49,288 bases of DNA, from contig CACOZT010000001.1 of assembly GCA_902631785.1 (NCBI GenBank), positions 83,453 to 132,740 on the forward strand, read 5' to 3'. Within the stretch, counting starts at the first letter, position 1; each line of letters begins with the position of its first letter. Under the pieces are notes generated by a model, which did no database searches, had not been told where the DNA came from, and worked only from the letters and a program-made list of their open reading frames with translations. The stretch comes from an uncultured SAR86 cluster bacterium (GTDB lineage Bacteria > Pseudomonadota > Gammaproteobacteria > Magnimaribacterales > D2472). This document shows, piece by piece, positions 17,469-26,125 of the stretch. Made by a program: the position numbers and the translations under genes.

Positions 17469-18452
17469 ATGAAAGCAGCTTGGTATGAAAGAACTGGTGA
17501 AGCACAAAAAGTTCTTCAGATTGGAGAATTAGATAATCCTCTTCCAAATAAAGGTGAGGTTTTAGTACAACTTAAAACATCTGGTATTAATCCATCAGAT
17601 GTGAAAACAAGGGCAGGAGCAAGAGGAGATCTCCAGTTCCCAAAGATAGTTCCTCATTCTGATGGCGCAGGAACAATAGTTGATGTTGGAGAAGGTGTAG
17701 ATAAAAAAAGAATTGGTGAAAGGGTTTGGATATGGAATGGTGCTTTTGGGAGAGCCTTTGGAACTTGTGCGGAGTTAATTTCTTTACCTGAATTTCAAGC
17801 AGCCAAAATTAATGACAGTGTAGATTTTAAATCTGCAGCATGCATGGGTATACCTGCCTCTACAGCTTATTATGGAATATTTGCCAATGGATCAGTTAAA
17901 GATAAAACTGTATTAATCTCTGGAGGTGCTGGTGCTGTAGGATTTTATGGTATACAGCTAGCTAAGCTCTCTGGGGCTAGTGTTATTTCAACCATAAGTA
18001 GTGATGAGAAAGCGGAAGTAGCCCAAGAGGCAGGTGCAGATAAAGTAATAAATTACAAAAATGAAGATGTTGTAGAAGAAATTATGAATTTCTCTAACAA
18101 TAAAGGAGTGGACAGAATCTTTGAGGTTGAATTTGGAGGAAATTTATCAATAAATGAGAAGGTCATAAAATCAAATGGTGTTATTGCAGCGTATGGTTCA
18201 ATGGCAGATATGGAACCAAAATTACCCTTTTACAACCTGATGTTTAAAGGAACAAAAATTGATACTTTTTTAATATATTCAATTAATCAAAATTTCAGAA
18301 AAGAACTCATAGATGGGCTTTCAAAGATGTTAAATGAAAACTCTTTAAAACATATGGTTACAAAAACTTTCTCTATTGATAATATCATTGAGGCTCATGA
18401 GGCAATGGAAAGTGGAAATATTATTGGTAATATTGTAGTAGAGGTTACATAA
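17469..18452 (+). CDS. Zinc-free NAD(P)H:quinone oxidoreductase-like MDR protein
   Basis: A 327-residue medium-chain dehydrogenase/reductase similar to quinone reductase/zeta-crystallin. It begins MKAAWYERTGEAQKVLQIGEL, has NPSDVKTRAG and the nucleotide-binding motif LISGGAGAVGFYGIQLAKLSGA near residues 148-169. The cysteine cluster of the structural zinc site is absent, as in quinone reductases. It begins one base after the SDR stop and is followed by a small membrane-protein gene after two bases. The physiological acceptor is unknown. Confidence 0.85.
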   Translation: MKAAWYERTGEAQKVLQIGELDNPLPNKGEVLVQLKTSGINPSDVKTRAGARGDLQFPKIVPHSDGAGTIVDVGEGVDKKRIGERVWIWNGAFGRAFGTCAELISLPEFQAAKINDSVDFKSAACMGIPASTAYYGIFANGSVKDKTVLISGGAGAVGFYGIQLAKLSGASVISTISSDEKAEVAQEAGADKVINYKNEDVVEEIMNFSNNKGVDRIFEVEFGGNLSINEKVIKSNGVIAAYGSMADMEPKLPFYNLMFKGTKIDTFLIYSINQNFRKELIDGLSKMLNENSLKHMVTKTFSIDNIIEAHEAMESGNIIGNIVVEVT

Positions 18453-18454
18453 GA

Positions 18455-18817
18455 ATGATTACGGTGGTGTCTTCAATATATTTTATTTATGGTTTTATAC
18501 TTTTTTATACATATTCCAAAGGTTACAGTCTCCTAAGATATCTTTTAAAAAGAAAAAATATTAATGTCTATATCTCGATTGAACTAATTTTTGTAATTTT
18601 ATGCTCTTTAATTGTTTTTACGACACAGCCTTTAAACTGGGTAGTTGGAATAATAATGCTATTTCACATAGCTGGAATAGTATGGCTTATTTCGAATCCA
18701 GCCAGCTTTTATTCTATAGCTGAAGATCCATCTATTGACATTGATTCATTAGAAGTTTCGTCAGCCATGGTTGTAATTGGGTTGGGTGTATTTGTATATC
18801 TTTCAACAATATTTTAA
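18455..18817 (+). CDS. Small four-span membrane protein, unknown
   Basis: A 120-residue hydrophobic protein with likely membrane spans near residues 3-20, 38-56, 60-80 and 100-118. A charged cytosolic-type loop (YLLKRKN) lies after span 1, and an acidic loop (AEDPSIDIDSLE) precedes span 4. I do not recognise the family. It follows the quinone reductase by two bases and its last bases overlap the convergent dehydrogenase gene by four, so it looks like the last gene of the regulator-led operon. Confidence 0.7.
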   Translation: MITVVSSIYFIYGFILFYTYSKGYSLLRYLLKRKNINVYISIELIFVILCSLIVFTTQPLNWVVGIIMLFHIAGIVWLISNPASFYSIAEDPSIDIDSLEVSSAMVVIGLGVFVYLSTIF

Positions 18818-19686
18818 AAATTATCTTTAAGCCTCTTATATAAACTGGAAGTATCCCATTTCCCACCTCCAGATTTTTGAATCTCTTTATAGTAGTCGTT
18901 GACGATTTTGGTCACTTCAAGGCTTATGTTTTCACTTTTTGCTTTTTTAATAACTATTTCTAAATCTTTTCTCATTAAATCTACCGCAAAGCCATGATCA
19001 AATTTATCATCAAGCATCGTGTGCCATCTGTTTTCCATTTGCCATGATTGAGCAGCTCCCTTAGAAATAACTTCTAAAACATCTCTAGAGTTTAATCCTG
19101 CTTTTTCTGAAAAATTCATTCCTTCTGCTAGGCCTTGAAGAAGACCGGCGATACAAATCTGATTTACCATTTTTGTTAATTGGCCTGATCCACTTTCTCC
19201 CATATATTTAATAAATTTAGAATAAATCATAAGGACATCTTTTAATTCTGCATATGACTCATTTTTACCACCGACCATGATTGAGAGTTGTCCAGATTCG
19301 GCTCCAGCCTGGCCTCCAGATACAGGCGCATCAAGATAATTTATATTCTTTGAGCTTAAAAGATTGTTCATTTCTATAGCAAGATCAGCTGAAGTAGTTG
19401 TGTGATCTACTATGCTAGAACCTGGTTTTAAATATTCTAAGGCTCCATCTTTCTCAGAAATAATTTCTCGTACGTCATTATCATTACCAACACAAAGAAT
19501 AAGAATGTCAGATAATTCTGATATTTCTTTTATAGAGCTACACTCAATTCCAGAATATTTCTTTATCCAGCTTTTTGTTTTTTCCTTTGAACGATTAAAT
19601 ACAAATACATTATGTTGCTTAGATAAATGTCCAGCCATTGGAAATCCCATTATTCCAAGGCCTATAAAGCCAATGGCTTTATTCAT
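18814..19686 (-). CDS. 3-hydroxyisobutyrate dehydrogenase-family oxidoreductase
   Basis: A 290-residue beta-hydroxyacid dehydrogenase. The N-terminal nucleotide motif is GFIGLGIMGFPMAGHL (6-21), the substrate segment DAPVSGGQAGAESGQLSIMVGG, and the catalytic lysine is in GQLTKMVNQI. Candidates are 3-hydroxyisobutyrate dehydrogenase, tartronate semialdehyde reductase or a succinic-semialdehyde reductase-like enzyme; motifs do not separate these. Its ATG overlaps the stop of a tiny membrane-protein ORF (ATGA). Confidence 0.85.
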   Translation of the reverse strand: MNKAIGFIGLGIMGFPMAGHLSKQHNVFVFNRSKEKTKSWIKKYSGIECSSIKEISELSDILILCVGNDNDVREIISEKDGALEYLKPGSSIVDHTTTSADLAIEMNNLLSSKNINYLDAPVSGGQAGAESGQLSIMVGGKNESYAELKDVLMIYSKFIKYMGESGSGQLTKMVNQICIAGLLQGLAEGMNFSEKAGLNSRDVLEVISKGAAQSWQMENRWHTMLDDKFDHGFAVDLMRKDLEIVIKKAKSENISLEVTKIVNDYYKEIQKSGGGKWDTSSLYKRLKDNF

Positions 19687-19850
19687 ACAATGAAATCTTG
19701 TCGATCTTTTTTGGCAGTTCTCTTAATGCCGTCTTTCGTTTGATATTCAGACGTTATGCCTTTTGTTCCCTCAAAGTTTTTAAGCAGCAACATGTAAATA
19801 GCTGACATAACAATCCACATTATTGGAACTATGATAATTGATTCAATCAT
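19683..19850 (-). CDS. Tiny single-span membrane protein (55 residues)
   Basis: ATG at 19848-19850 opens a 55-codon frame on the minus strand that ends in TGA at 19683-19685, overlapping the ATG of the hydroxyacid dehydrogenase by four bases. Residues 4-23 form a hydrophobic span (IIIVPIMWIVMSAIYMLLL), followed by a basic soluble tail (KDGIKRTAKKDRQDF). It begins six bases after the stop of the nitronate-monooxygenase-like gene. The tight placement and the clean span-plus-tail pattern support a real gene. The family is not recognised. Confidence 0.65.
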   Translation of the reverse strand: MIESIIIVPIMWIVMSAIYMLLLKNFEGTKGITSEYQTKDGIKRTAKKDRQDFIV

Positions 19851-19856
19851 ATTTGA

Positions 19857-20831
19857 TTAACTTTGTATTCTATTCTTAAACTCGTCAAAAGCCTCTTCAT
19901 ATTCTGACTTTATTCTGCCAACAAGCTCAGCAACAGATGGAGAATCTTTAATTCCACCAATTCCTTGTCCAGATCCCCAAATATCCTTCCAAGCTTTAGA
20001 ATCAGTATTTCCACCAGAACCAAAATTCATTGAAGACTTATCGGCATCTGGAAGATTGTCAGGATCAAGGCCAGCATTTTTTATCGATGGTTTAAGATAA
20101 TTTCCTTTGACTCCGGTGAATAATGAAGAGTAAACAATATCGTTTGCAGCGCTCTCCTCCAACATTTTCTTATATCCTGGATCGGCGTTTGCCTCTTCAG
20201 TGGCAATAAATCTTGTACCTAAGTATGCGTAATCTGCACCAAGAGCAATTGCTGATGCTACTGAGTGGCCATCACCAATTGAGCCTGAGAGAATAATTGT
20301 TCCATCAAACCATTCCTTTACTTCTCTTACTAATGCAAATGGTGATAAAGCTCCTGCATGACCGCCTGCGCCAGCACAAACCAATATAAGTCCATCGACA
20401 CCCTGCTCTGCTGCCTTTTGAGCATGTCTAACATTAATAACATCATGAAATACCAAGCCTCCATAGCTATGAGCAGCTTCTACAACTTCTGATGGCGGTC
20501 TTAAGGAGGTAATGATTATTGGCACCTCATGCTTTACACATGTTTCCATATCTTGCATTAGTCTATCGTTAGAGCCATGGCATATTTGATTAACTGCAAA
20601 AGGAGCAACTTTTGCATCAGGGTTCTGTTCTTGGTATTCAGCAAGTTCAGTTTTTATTCTAATAATCCATTCATCAAGCACATGTTGTGGCCTTGCATTT
20701 AAGGCAGGAAAAGAACCCACAATTCCAGCCTTGCATTGTGCAATAACTAGATCTGGTCCAGAAACCAAAAATAGTGGCGCACCAATAACTGGCATGATTA
20801 ACTTATCTTTTAATTGATTAGGTATACCCAT
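19857..20831 (-). CDS. Nitronate monooxygenase / 2-nitropropane dioxygenase-like flavoprotein
   Basis: A 324-residue TIM-barrel FMN enzyme. Marks are PVIGAPLFLVSGPDLV near the N-terminus, GIVGSFPALNARP, the histidine segment LVCAGAGGHAGALSPF with the probable catalytic base, LSGSIGDGHSVASAIALGADYAYLGTRFIATEEA for the FMN phosphate. A strong ribosome site (GGAGGA) precedes the ATG. Related proteins also act as enoyl-reductase-like flavoproteins, so the substrate is open. It lies 11 bases after the Bax-inhibitor-like gene. Confidence 0.88.
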   Translation of the reverse strand: MGIPNQLKDKLIMPVIGAPLFLVSGPDLVIAQCKAGIVGSFPALNARPQHVLDEWIIRIKTELAEYQEQNPDAKVAPFAVNQICHGSNDRLMQDMETCVKHEVPIIITSLRPPSEVVEAAHSYGGLVFHDVINVRHAQKAAEQGVDGLILVCAGAGGHAGALSPFALVREVKEWFDGTIILSGSIGDGHSVASAIALGADYAYLGTRFIATEEANADPGYKKMLEESAANDIVYSSLFTGVKGNYLKPSIKNAGLDPDNLPDADKSSMNFGSGGNTDSKAWKDIWGSGQGIGGIKDSPSVAELVGRIKSEYEEAFDEFKNRIQS

Positions 20832-20842
20832 GATTCCTCCTC

Positions 20843-21715
20843 TTATGAATTACCCATTGCTTCAAGGATTTCTAACAGCAAGTTTATAATATCCAAGTAG
20901 AGTATAAATGCCATTTCAAGTGCAGTCGACCAATCATTTTTAGCATAAATACTTGACTGCATTTTAATATAATTAAAATCATATAAAAGAAATAATGAAA
21001 AAAGAATTGCTCCAAAAATTGCAGATCTTCTTACAGCCTTTCTACTAAATTCCATGTAGTAACGAGAAAAATTGAAAATTAGTAACCCAAATAAAGATAT
21101 AATTAATACTAATCCAAATCCAGAGCTTTCTGAGAAAGATATAAAGTCTCCATAACCAATAAAACCAGTAATCAGCGTTACAACAAGGACTATTTTAAGA
21201 GCGGTAAATCCGTCATTTTCATCCATCTCTAACATAACCAAAGCAAGAAGAGGCCCGAAAGAAAAGCTTGAAATAGAAAATAAAGTCATTCCAACCCAAA
21301 GATTGATATTTGCACTCATTGAAACAATAAATGTTGTTAAAAATAAACAAACCACCCAAGTAATAAATAATGATGTTATTCCCCATCCTGATGCTAATGG
21401 TGAATGAATGTAATCCATCTTTAATAATTTGATAACTTCATCCTGATTTTGAGCCACCTCACGAAGAACTGTATCTTTATCTATATGTTTCTCCATTGGT
21501 TTAGGGAAATCTTTTTTTGTTTCAAGATAAGGAATAAGATCTAACTTTCCTTTCATATTTACTGAGCCCCTAAACTTAAGCCCCATAAAGCTAGTGTCAT
21601 TCTCATATGCTTTTTTTGCCATATTTAGACAGTAAAAACACAATATCATTACCAGCCCCAATTGAGAAGAAAGTATTACAAGTGTTTTAAATAATAATGA
21701 AGTCTCGATAAACAT
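20843..21715 (-). CDS. Bax inhibitor-1 (BI-1/YccA-like) family membrane protein
   Basis: A 290-residue polytopic protein. Residues about 108-290 carry six to seven spans with BI-1 marks: FSFGPLLALVMLE, LFLLYDFNYIK and the C-terminal ALEMAFILYLDIINLLLEILEAMG, which supply the acidic residues linked to pH-dependent calcium leak in the bacterial homologue YetJ. Unusual is the N-terminal addition: an extra span at about 9-30, then a hydrophilic stretch of about 75 residues before the core, making it longer than ordinary BI-1 proteins (about 215-235). It is on the same strand as the flavoprotein gene, 11 bases away. Confidence 0.78.
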   Translation of the reverse strand: MFIETSLLFKTLVILSSQLGLVMILCFYCLNMAKKAYENDTSFMGLKFRGSVNMKGKLDLIPYLETKKDFPKPMEKHIDKDTVLREVAQNQDEVIKLLKMDYIHSPLASGWGITSLFITWVVCLFLTTFIVSMSANINLWVGMTLFSISSFSFGPLLALVMLEMDENDGFTALKIVLVVTLITGFIGYGDFISFSESSGFGLVLIISLFGLLIFNFSRYYMEFSRKAVRRSAIFGAILFSLFLLYDFNYIKMQSSIYAKNDWSTALEMAFILYLDIINLLLEILEAMGNS

Positions 21716-21771
21716 TTGAAAACTTTATCATATGGTTTTAGAAAAAAGTGTTTTATTAATGTATAAATTTA

Positions 21772-22272
21772 TTACTTTTTAAAAAAAGCTACTGAGTGAT
21801 CTTTATATTCTCTGTCACCTATTTTTTTAAAACCAAAATCATTATGGAACTTTAAAGATATTAAATTTTCAGGAAATGTATTTACTTCGCAACATAGTGG
21901 TATCTTTTCCTTATTCGCAATTTTTTCTATATGTGTATAAAATTTCTGTCCGATACCCTGTCTTCTAAATTTGCTTTTGATTGCTATTCTATCAATATAA
22001 AGAAATTGAGATTCTCTATCACTAAAAAACTTATAATTTGGTGAGTCGTATAATGATTTTTCTCTGAAACATATTATGAAACCTATTATTTCATTCTGTT
22101 GCTTAACGAAGAATTGATATGAGCTTGATTGAATTAACTTTTCTAAATGGTCGATGGAGCTTAAATTTCCAACTTCAGGAGTATTTTCTTGATTAAGTTT
22201 ATAAATTTTCTCTAAAAAATCTTTACTACTTGCAGAGGGGAAATAATGAATTTCATGATGAGTAGAATTCAT
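21772..22272 (-). CDS. GNAT-family N-acetyltransferase
   Basis: A 166-residue GCN5-type acetyltransferase. The acetyl-CoA pyrophosphate loop is KFRRQGIGQKFYTHIEKIA, preceded by the beta-bulge strand FLYIDRIAIKS and followed by PLCCEVNTFPENLISLKFHNDFGFKKI, the usual C-terminal arm. It may modify a small molecule or a protein N-terminus; the substrate is unknown. It follows the crotonase gene by three bases on the minus strand. Confidence 0.85.
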   Translation of the reverse strand: MNSTHHEIHYFPSASSKDFLEKIYKLNQENTPEVGNLSSIDHLEKLIQSSSYQFFVKQQNEIIGFIICFREKSLYDSPNYKFFSDRESQFLYIDRIAIKSKFRRQGIGQKFYTHIEKIANKEKIPLCCEVNTFPENLISLKFHNDFGFKKIGDREYKDHSVAFFKK

Positions 22273-22275
22273 TCA

Positions 22276-22962
22276 TCAAGAATCAAGTTCATTTATTGCA
22301 TCATTAATTTTTTTATGGGTTTCAGCTATATAAAGCTCTTTGGTCATAGAATAAGCTGGATGCCCCATAGTAGATAAATCTTTTGCTTTCTCAAGAGCGG
22401 TTTCCATTAATTTATCTGGTTCGACAACCTCATCCATAAGACCTGCATCTATAGCATTCTCAAGTGTGTACATTTCAGCACCCAAAACAGCTCTATATTT
22501 ATGAGACTGTGCAACTCTAAATTTAATAAGCTCTAAAATAGGTAAAGGTATCACCATATTTGTTCTCATTTCATTAGCTCCAAGCATGAAGTCGCCTTTT
22601 ACACCAATCCTATAATCTGAACAGCAAAGTAAAAATGTTCCTAAAGCAATTCCATGTCCTGAACATGCTGCAATGACTGGTCTTGGAAATGCAAATACTC
22701 TTGATAAGAGCTTAAAGCCATTTAAAGTCATCTTTTGAATAAGCTCCATGTCTCCACCTTGAATAGTTTTAAGATCAAATCCAGCAGAGAACATGCCCTC
22801 TCTTCCAGTTATTATCAGACATCCCTCTTCTGTAGGGACATTATCAAGACATTCATTTATGTGTTGTGACATTTCAGGAGAGAAGACATTTGCCTTTCCG
22901 TCGTCTAATGTAAGTATTGATATACCTTCTTCCTGCTTAAGCGTAGCTAATTTTTCTGACAT
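22276..22962 (-). CDS. Crotonase-family enoyl-CoA hydratase/isomerase
   Basis: A 228-residue crotonase. ILTLDDGKANVFSPEM, the oxyanion segment GREGMFSAGFDLKTI and VIAACSGHGIALGTFLLCCSDYRIG are visible. The pattern with KANVFS and MRTNMVIPLPILELI matches a compact subgroup annotated only as enoyl-CoA hydratase; the acidic pair of true hydratases is not clear. I chose ATG 22962 instead of an upstream codon near 23019 because the upstream residues do not fit the family, AAGAGAA precedes this ATG, and the longer form would overlap the divergent peptidase gene. Confidence 0.82.
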   Translation of the reverse strand: MSEKLATLKQEEGISILTLDDGKANVFSPEMSQHINECLDNVPTEEGCLIITGREGMFSAGFDLKTIQGGDMELIQKMTLNGFKLLSRVFAFPRPVIAACSGHGIALGTFLLCCSDYRIGVKGDFMLGANEMRTNMVIPLPILELIKFRVAQSHKYRAVLGAEMYTLENAIDAGLMDEVVEPDKLMETALEKAKDLSTMGHPAYSMTKELYIAETHKKINDAINELDS

Positions 22963-22993
22963 AATATAATTCTCTTTAAAAGGAAATTTTATC

Positions 22994-24820
22994 ATGATTA
23001 AAAAAATTCTTAAGCACACCAGAAACCTTTTATTTATTATCTTGGGAATTGGGTCTCTGTATTTGATTAATCTTTTCTTTATGAAGCCTTATTCGATAGA
23101 TCATTTTTTAGCAAAAGAACTTATTCTTGATCTAACTAGCTCGCCTGAAGAATTAACATATGTAGGTGTGTTAGACGACTATAATTGGTTAACAAATCAT
23201 AATTCTAAATTATCAATTCCAAAAGAAAGTGACATTCAAGATGGTATTGAACATACCGAAAAAGTAATTAAAACACTATACAAATATAATGATTCAAGAC
23301 TGTCTGATACTCAAAAAAATACAAAAAAAATAGCAATTTTTGATTATGAAAATCATTTGAGGGAGCTTAGCGAATTTCCTTACCTAGATTATCCACTAAA
23401 TCAAATTGGGGGCATTCATTTAAATACCATTGAGTTTATGAATGATGTTCATCCAATTAGAAAAAAATCTGAAGCAGAGGACTTTATAGCAAGAACTGAT
23501 TTAATCAAAGAGGTTTATAACGGAGTTCTAGATGATCTTGAAAAACAAGCCATGAATAATATTTATCCTCCTGAATTTGTTTATGGTCACGTAATTAAAC
23601 AACTAAATGAATTTATAGAATATAAAGATGAAGACCATCCTCTTTATACTCAATTCATGTCAAAGATAGAGAAATTAGACTTGAATCAAGAAGATACTTT
23701 TTATTTTGAAAATGAAATAAGACGATCTATAAATGAAAGTGTCACACCAGGTTTTGAGCTGCTAAGAGATTTTATGAGGAAAACACAACAATATGCTAAT
23801 AAAAATCACGGTATATGGTCTCAACCAGGAGGTGACGAGTACTATAAGTTAAAAATTAGAACTTTCACTACTACAGATTATTCGCCTGAGGAAATTCATC
23901 AAATTGGTATCAGTGAAGTAAAGCGCATTTCTGAAAGAATGAAATATATTCTCTCATCACTTGGATATGACAACACCAAATCTGTTGGAGATTTAATGAA
24001 TGAATTAAATGAAAATCCAGATTTCTTATACGCAGATACTCCGGACAGAAAGGAAATAGTTGTAAGAGACTATACAGAAATGGTTGAAGAGGCTTATGAA
24101 GTAATGAAAGATTATTTCCATACTATGCCAGAATCAAAAGTTATAGTTAAAGCTGTACCAGAGTATTCTGAAAAAACCGCAGCGGGCGGATATTATCAAT
24201 CACCTGCTCTTGATGGGAGTAGACCAGGAGTATTTTATGCAAACCTATACGATATAAAACAAACACCTACCTACAGTATGAGAACTTTGGCATATCATGA
24301 GGCAACACCTGGACATCATCATCAAATTGCACATTCTCTGGAAAATAAAGACTTAACACTTTACAGACGCTTTGGATATTTTACTTCTGCTTTTGCAGAG
24401 GGATGGGCTCTTTACTCAGAAATTTTAGCTCTCGAAGCAGGATTAGCCGAAAATCCATATGATGAACTTGGAATACTTCAAAGTGAGTTATTTAGAGCTG
24501 TAAGATTGGTTGTTGATACAGGCATGCACTATAAAAGATGGACTCGAGAAGAAGCAATGGAATATATGAAATCAAAAACAGGAATGTCAGACACAGAAGT
24601 TAGAGTTGAGATAGAAAGATATATTGTATGGCCAGGTCAAGCTCTAAGTTACAAAGTAGGAATGATAAAAATTCTTGAGCTTAGAGAAAAAGCGATAAAT
24701 GAACTTGGAGATAAGTTTGATATTAAAGACTTCCACTCAGCCGTTCTAGATCATGGAAACCCACCCTTATTTATAGTAGAAGAAATGGTTAATAATATGA
24801 TTAGTCAGGCTCTAGACTAA
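22994..24820 (+). CDS. DUF885 family metallopeptidase-like protein, membrane anchored
   Basis: A 608-residue DUF885 protein. An N-terminal hydrophobic segment (about 12-31) acts as a signal anchor, so the body is likely periplasmic. The zinc motif HEATPGHH lies at 435-442, followed by GYFTSAFAEGWALYSE, the usual third-ligand region, and the C-terminal WPGQALSYKVGMIKILELR. Family members are regarded as metallopeptidases with few characterised substrates. It is divergent from the crotonase gene by 31 bases and overlaps the convergent acyltransferase by four bases. Confidence 0.88.
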   Translation: MIKKILKHTRNLLFIILGIGSLYLINLFFMKPYSIDHFLAKELILDLTSSPEELTYVGVLDDYNWLTNHNSKLSIPKESDIQDGIEHTEKVIKTLYKYNDSRLSDTQKNTKKIAIFDYENHLRELSEFPYLDYPLNQIGGIHLNTIEFMNDVHPIRKKSEAEDFIARTDLIKEVYNGVLDDLEKQAMNNIYPPEFVYGHVIKQLNEFIEYKDEDHPLYTQFMSKIEKLDLNQEDTFYFENEIRRSINESVTPGFELLRDFMRKTQQYANKNHGIWSQPGGDEYYKLKIRTFTTTDYSPEEIHQIGISEVKRISERMKYILSSLGYDNTKSVGDLMNELNENPDFLYADTPDRKEIVVRDYTEMVEEAYEVMKDYFHTMPESKVIVKAVPEYSEKTAAGGYYQSPALDGSRPGVFYANLYDIKQTPTYSMRTLAYHEATPGHHHQIAHSLENKDLTLYRRFGYFTSAFAEGWALYSEILALEAGLAENPYDELGILQSELFRAVRLVVDTGMHYKRWTREEAMEYMKSKTGMSDTEVRVEIERYIVWPGQALSYKVGMIKILELREKAINELGDKFDIKDFHSAVLDHGNPPLFIVEEMVNNMISQALD

Positions 24821-25419
24821 TATTTATCAGGATGTTTTGCAGTAAAGATACTATAGTAATCTTTTAGATCTTTAATATCCTTATTGTTATCTCCTGAAGG
24901 TGTAAAAGCTTTACCTAAAATTATTTCTTTTTTTGCAAAATCTAAAGATGCAGGAATTATTTTAGTATTTAATTCTTTGGCAATTCTTAAAAAGCCTGTT
25001 TTCCATTCCTTTACTTTTGAGCGAGTTCCTTCTGGAGACATTCCAATTAATGAGCTATTTATGCCTTTAATTTGATTTATAGCATCCTGAATTATTCCTC
25101 CAGGTTTGTTTCTATCAACCGGTATGCCACCCATATATCTTAAAAAAGCTCCTAATCCATACCTAAATGCTGTATGTTTGCCAATAAATGTTATTCTCGC
25201 ATCTAAGCCAGCAATCGCAGCAACTCCTAAAATTCCATCCCAGTTGGAAGTATGAGGAGCAACAATCACAACAAGTTTCTTTTCATTAAACTCATCTGAA
25301 ATTTTTCCATGAACTTTCCATCCGAGAGATGATAAAACAAATCTACCTAGCCATTGAAGTATTCTAGGTCTATATGCCCGAAAACTTTTTGGAATTTGTG
25401 AACTTGAAACGCTTTTCAT
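24817..25419 (-). CDS. PlsC-like 1-acyl-glycerol-phosphate acyltransferase family protein
   Basis: A 200-residue acyltransferase. The catalytic HX4D motif is H56-TSNW-D61, the glycerol-phosphate-type block is GGIPVDRNKPGG, and SPEGTRSKVKEWKTGFLRIA is block III. It is shorter than PlsC and has no strong membrane helix. Such proteins in marine bacteria are annotated as acyltransferases of lipid metabolism; the acceptor is not defined. It follows the TIGR02206 gene by two bases. Confidence 0.85.
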   Translation of the reverse strand: MKSVSSSQIPKSFRAYRPRILQWLGRFVLSSLGWKVHGKISDEFNEKKLVVIVAPHTSNWDGILGVAAIAGLDARITFIGKHTAFRYGLGAFLRYMGGIPVDRNKPGGIIQDAINQIKGINSSLIGMSPEGTRSKVKEWKTGFLRIAKELNTKIIPASLDFAKKEIILGKAFTPSGDNNKDIKDLKDYYSIFTAKHPDKY

Positions 25420-25421
25420 TT

Positions 25422-26117
25422 CTATATGTTAGTTTTATTCAATTTATCTTTAATAAGATATGGTAAGTATATTAAATAGCAAACAATTACAGCAAGAATA
25501 TATATATCAATCATATGATATGGCGCATCTCTCATAAAACCTGTTACATTTAAACCAGGTGGTTTTTCCATAACATACCAATAGTTTGAGGGTGGCCCTA
25601 GCAAATAATTAATTGGATACATCAAAATTAAGAAAAAAGTTAAGACCAATAAAACTCTGTGTACGTCCTTAAAATAAGGTCTTTGATTATCAATTATCAT
25701 GGCATAACTCACGCCTAGTAAAATCATTGAGTGGCCAATCATATGTCGAACATAGTCAATATGTGGAAATGAATATAAAACATCAGGAGTTAATATGGCC
25801 ATCCCTGCCCCAGAAATGCCAGCAAAAAAAGCAAATAAAAAGAACTCTCTTCTCTTAGTTATAAAATAAAGCATGATAGATGCACAAGAAAAATCACATA
25901 AGTGAAGTGGTAATCCTAGCTTTATTTGTTGAGTGTAGCCCTCCCTATAAAAATCCAAGCCTTGGTTAATTAAGATAAAAACAAATATTGCAACTATTAC
26001 AAGTTTTTTCCATACATCACTCTTATACAAAACAAATTTGGGTAAATAAACAATCATAGCAATGCAGGCTATCGCAAAGATGATATGAGAGGTATCTGAT
26101 AAGCTAAATTCAGTCAT
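25422..26117 (-). CDS. TIGR02206 (YwaF-like) membrane protein
   Basis: A 231-residue polytopic inner-membrane protein with about seven spans. It shows the family blocks GLPLHLCDFSCASIMLYF, FFAGISGAGMAILTPDV and FPHIDYVRHMIGHSMILLGVSYAMI, and NYLLGPPSNYWYVMEKP near the end. No function is established for the family. It sits eight bases after the saccharopine-dehydrogenase-like gene. Confidence 0.82.
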   Translation of the reverse strand: MTEFSLSDTSHIIFAIACIAMIVYLPKFVLYKSDVWKKLVIVAIFVFILINQGLDFYREGYTQQIKLGLPLHLCDFSCASIMLYFITKRREFFLFAFFAGISGAGMAILTPDVLYSFPHIDYVRHMIGHSMILLGVSYAMIIDNQRPYFKDVHRVLLVLTFFLILMYPINYLLGPPSNYWYVMEKPPGLNVTGFMRDAPYHMIDIYILAVIVCYLIYLPYLIKDKLNKTNI

Positions 26118-26125
26118 TATAAATA

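Noticed and set aside
22963-23019. Longer N-terminus for the minus-strand crotonase beginning near 23019
   Set aside because: The extra residues are not family-like, it would overlap the divergent DUF885 gene, and ATG 22962 has a ribosome site.
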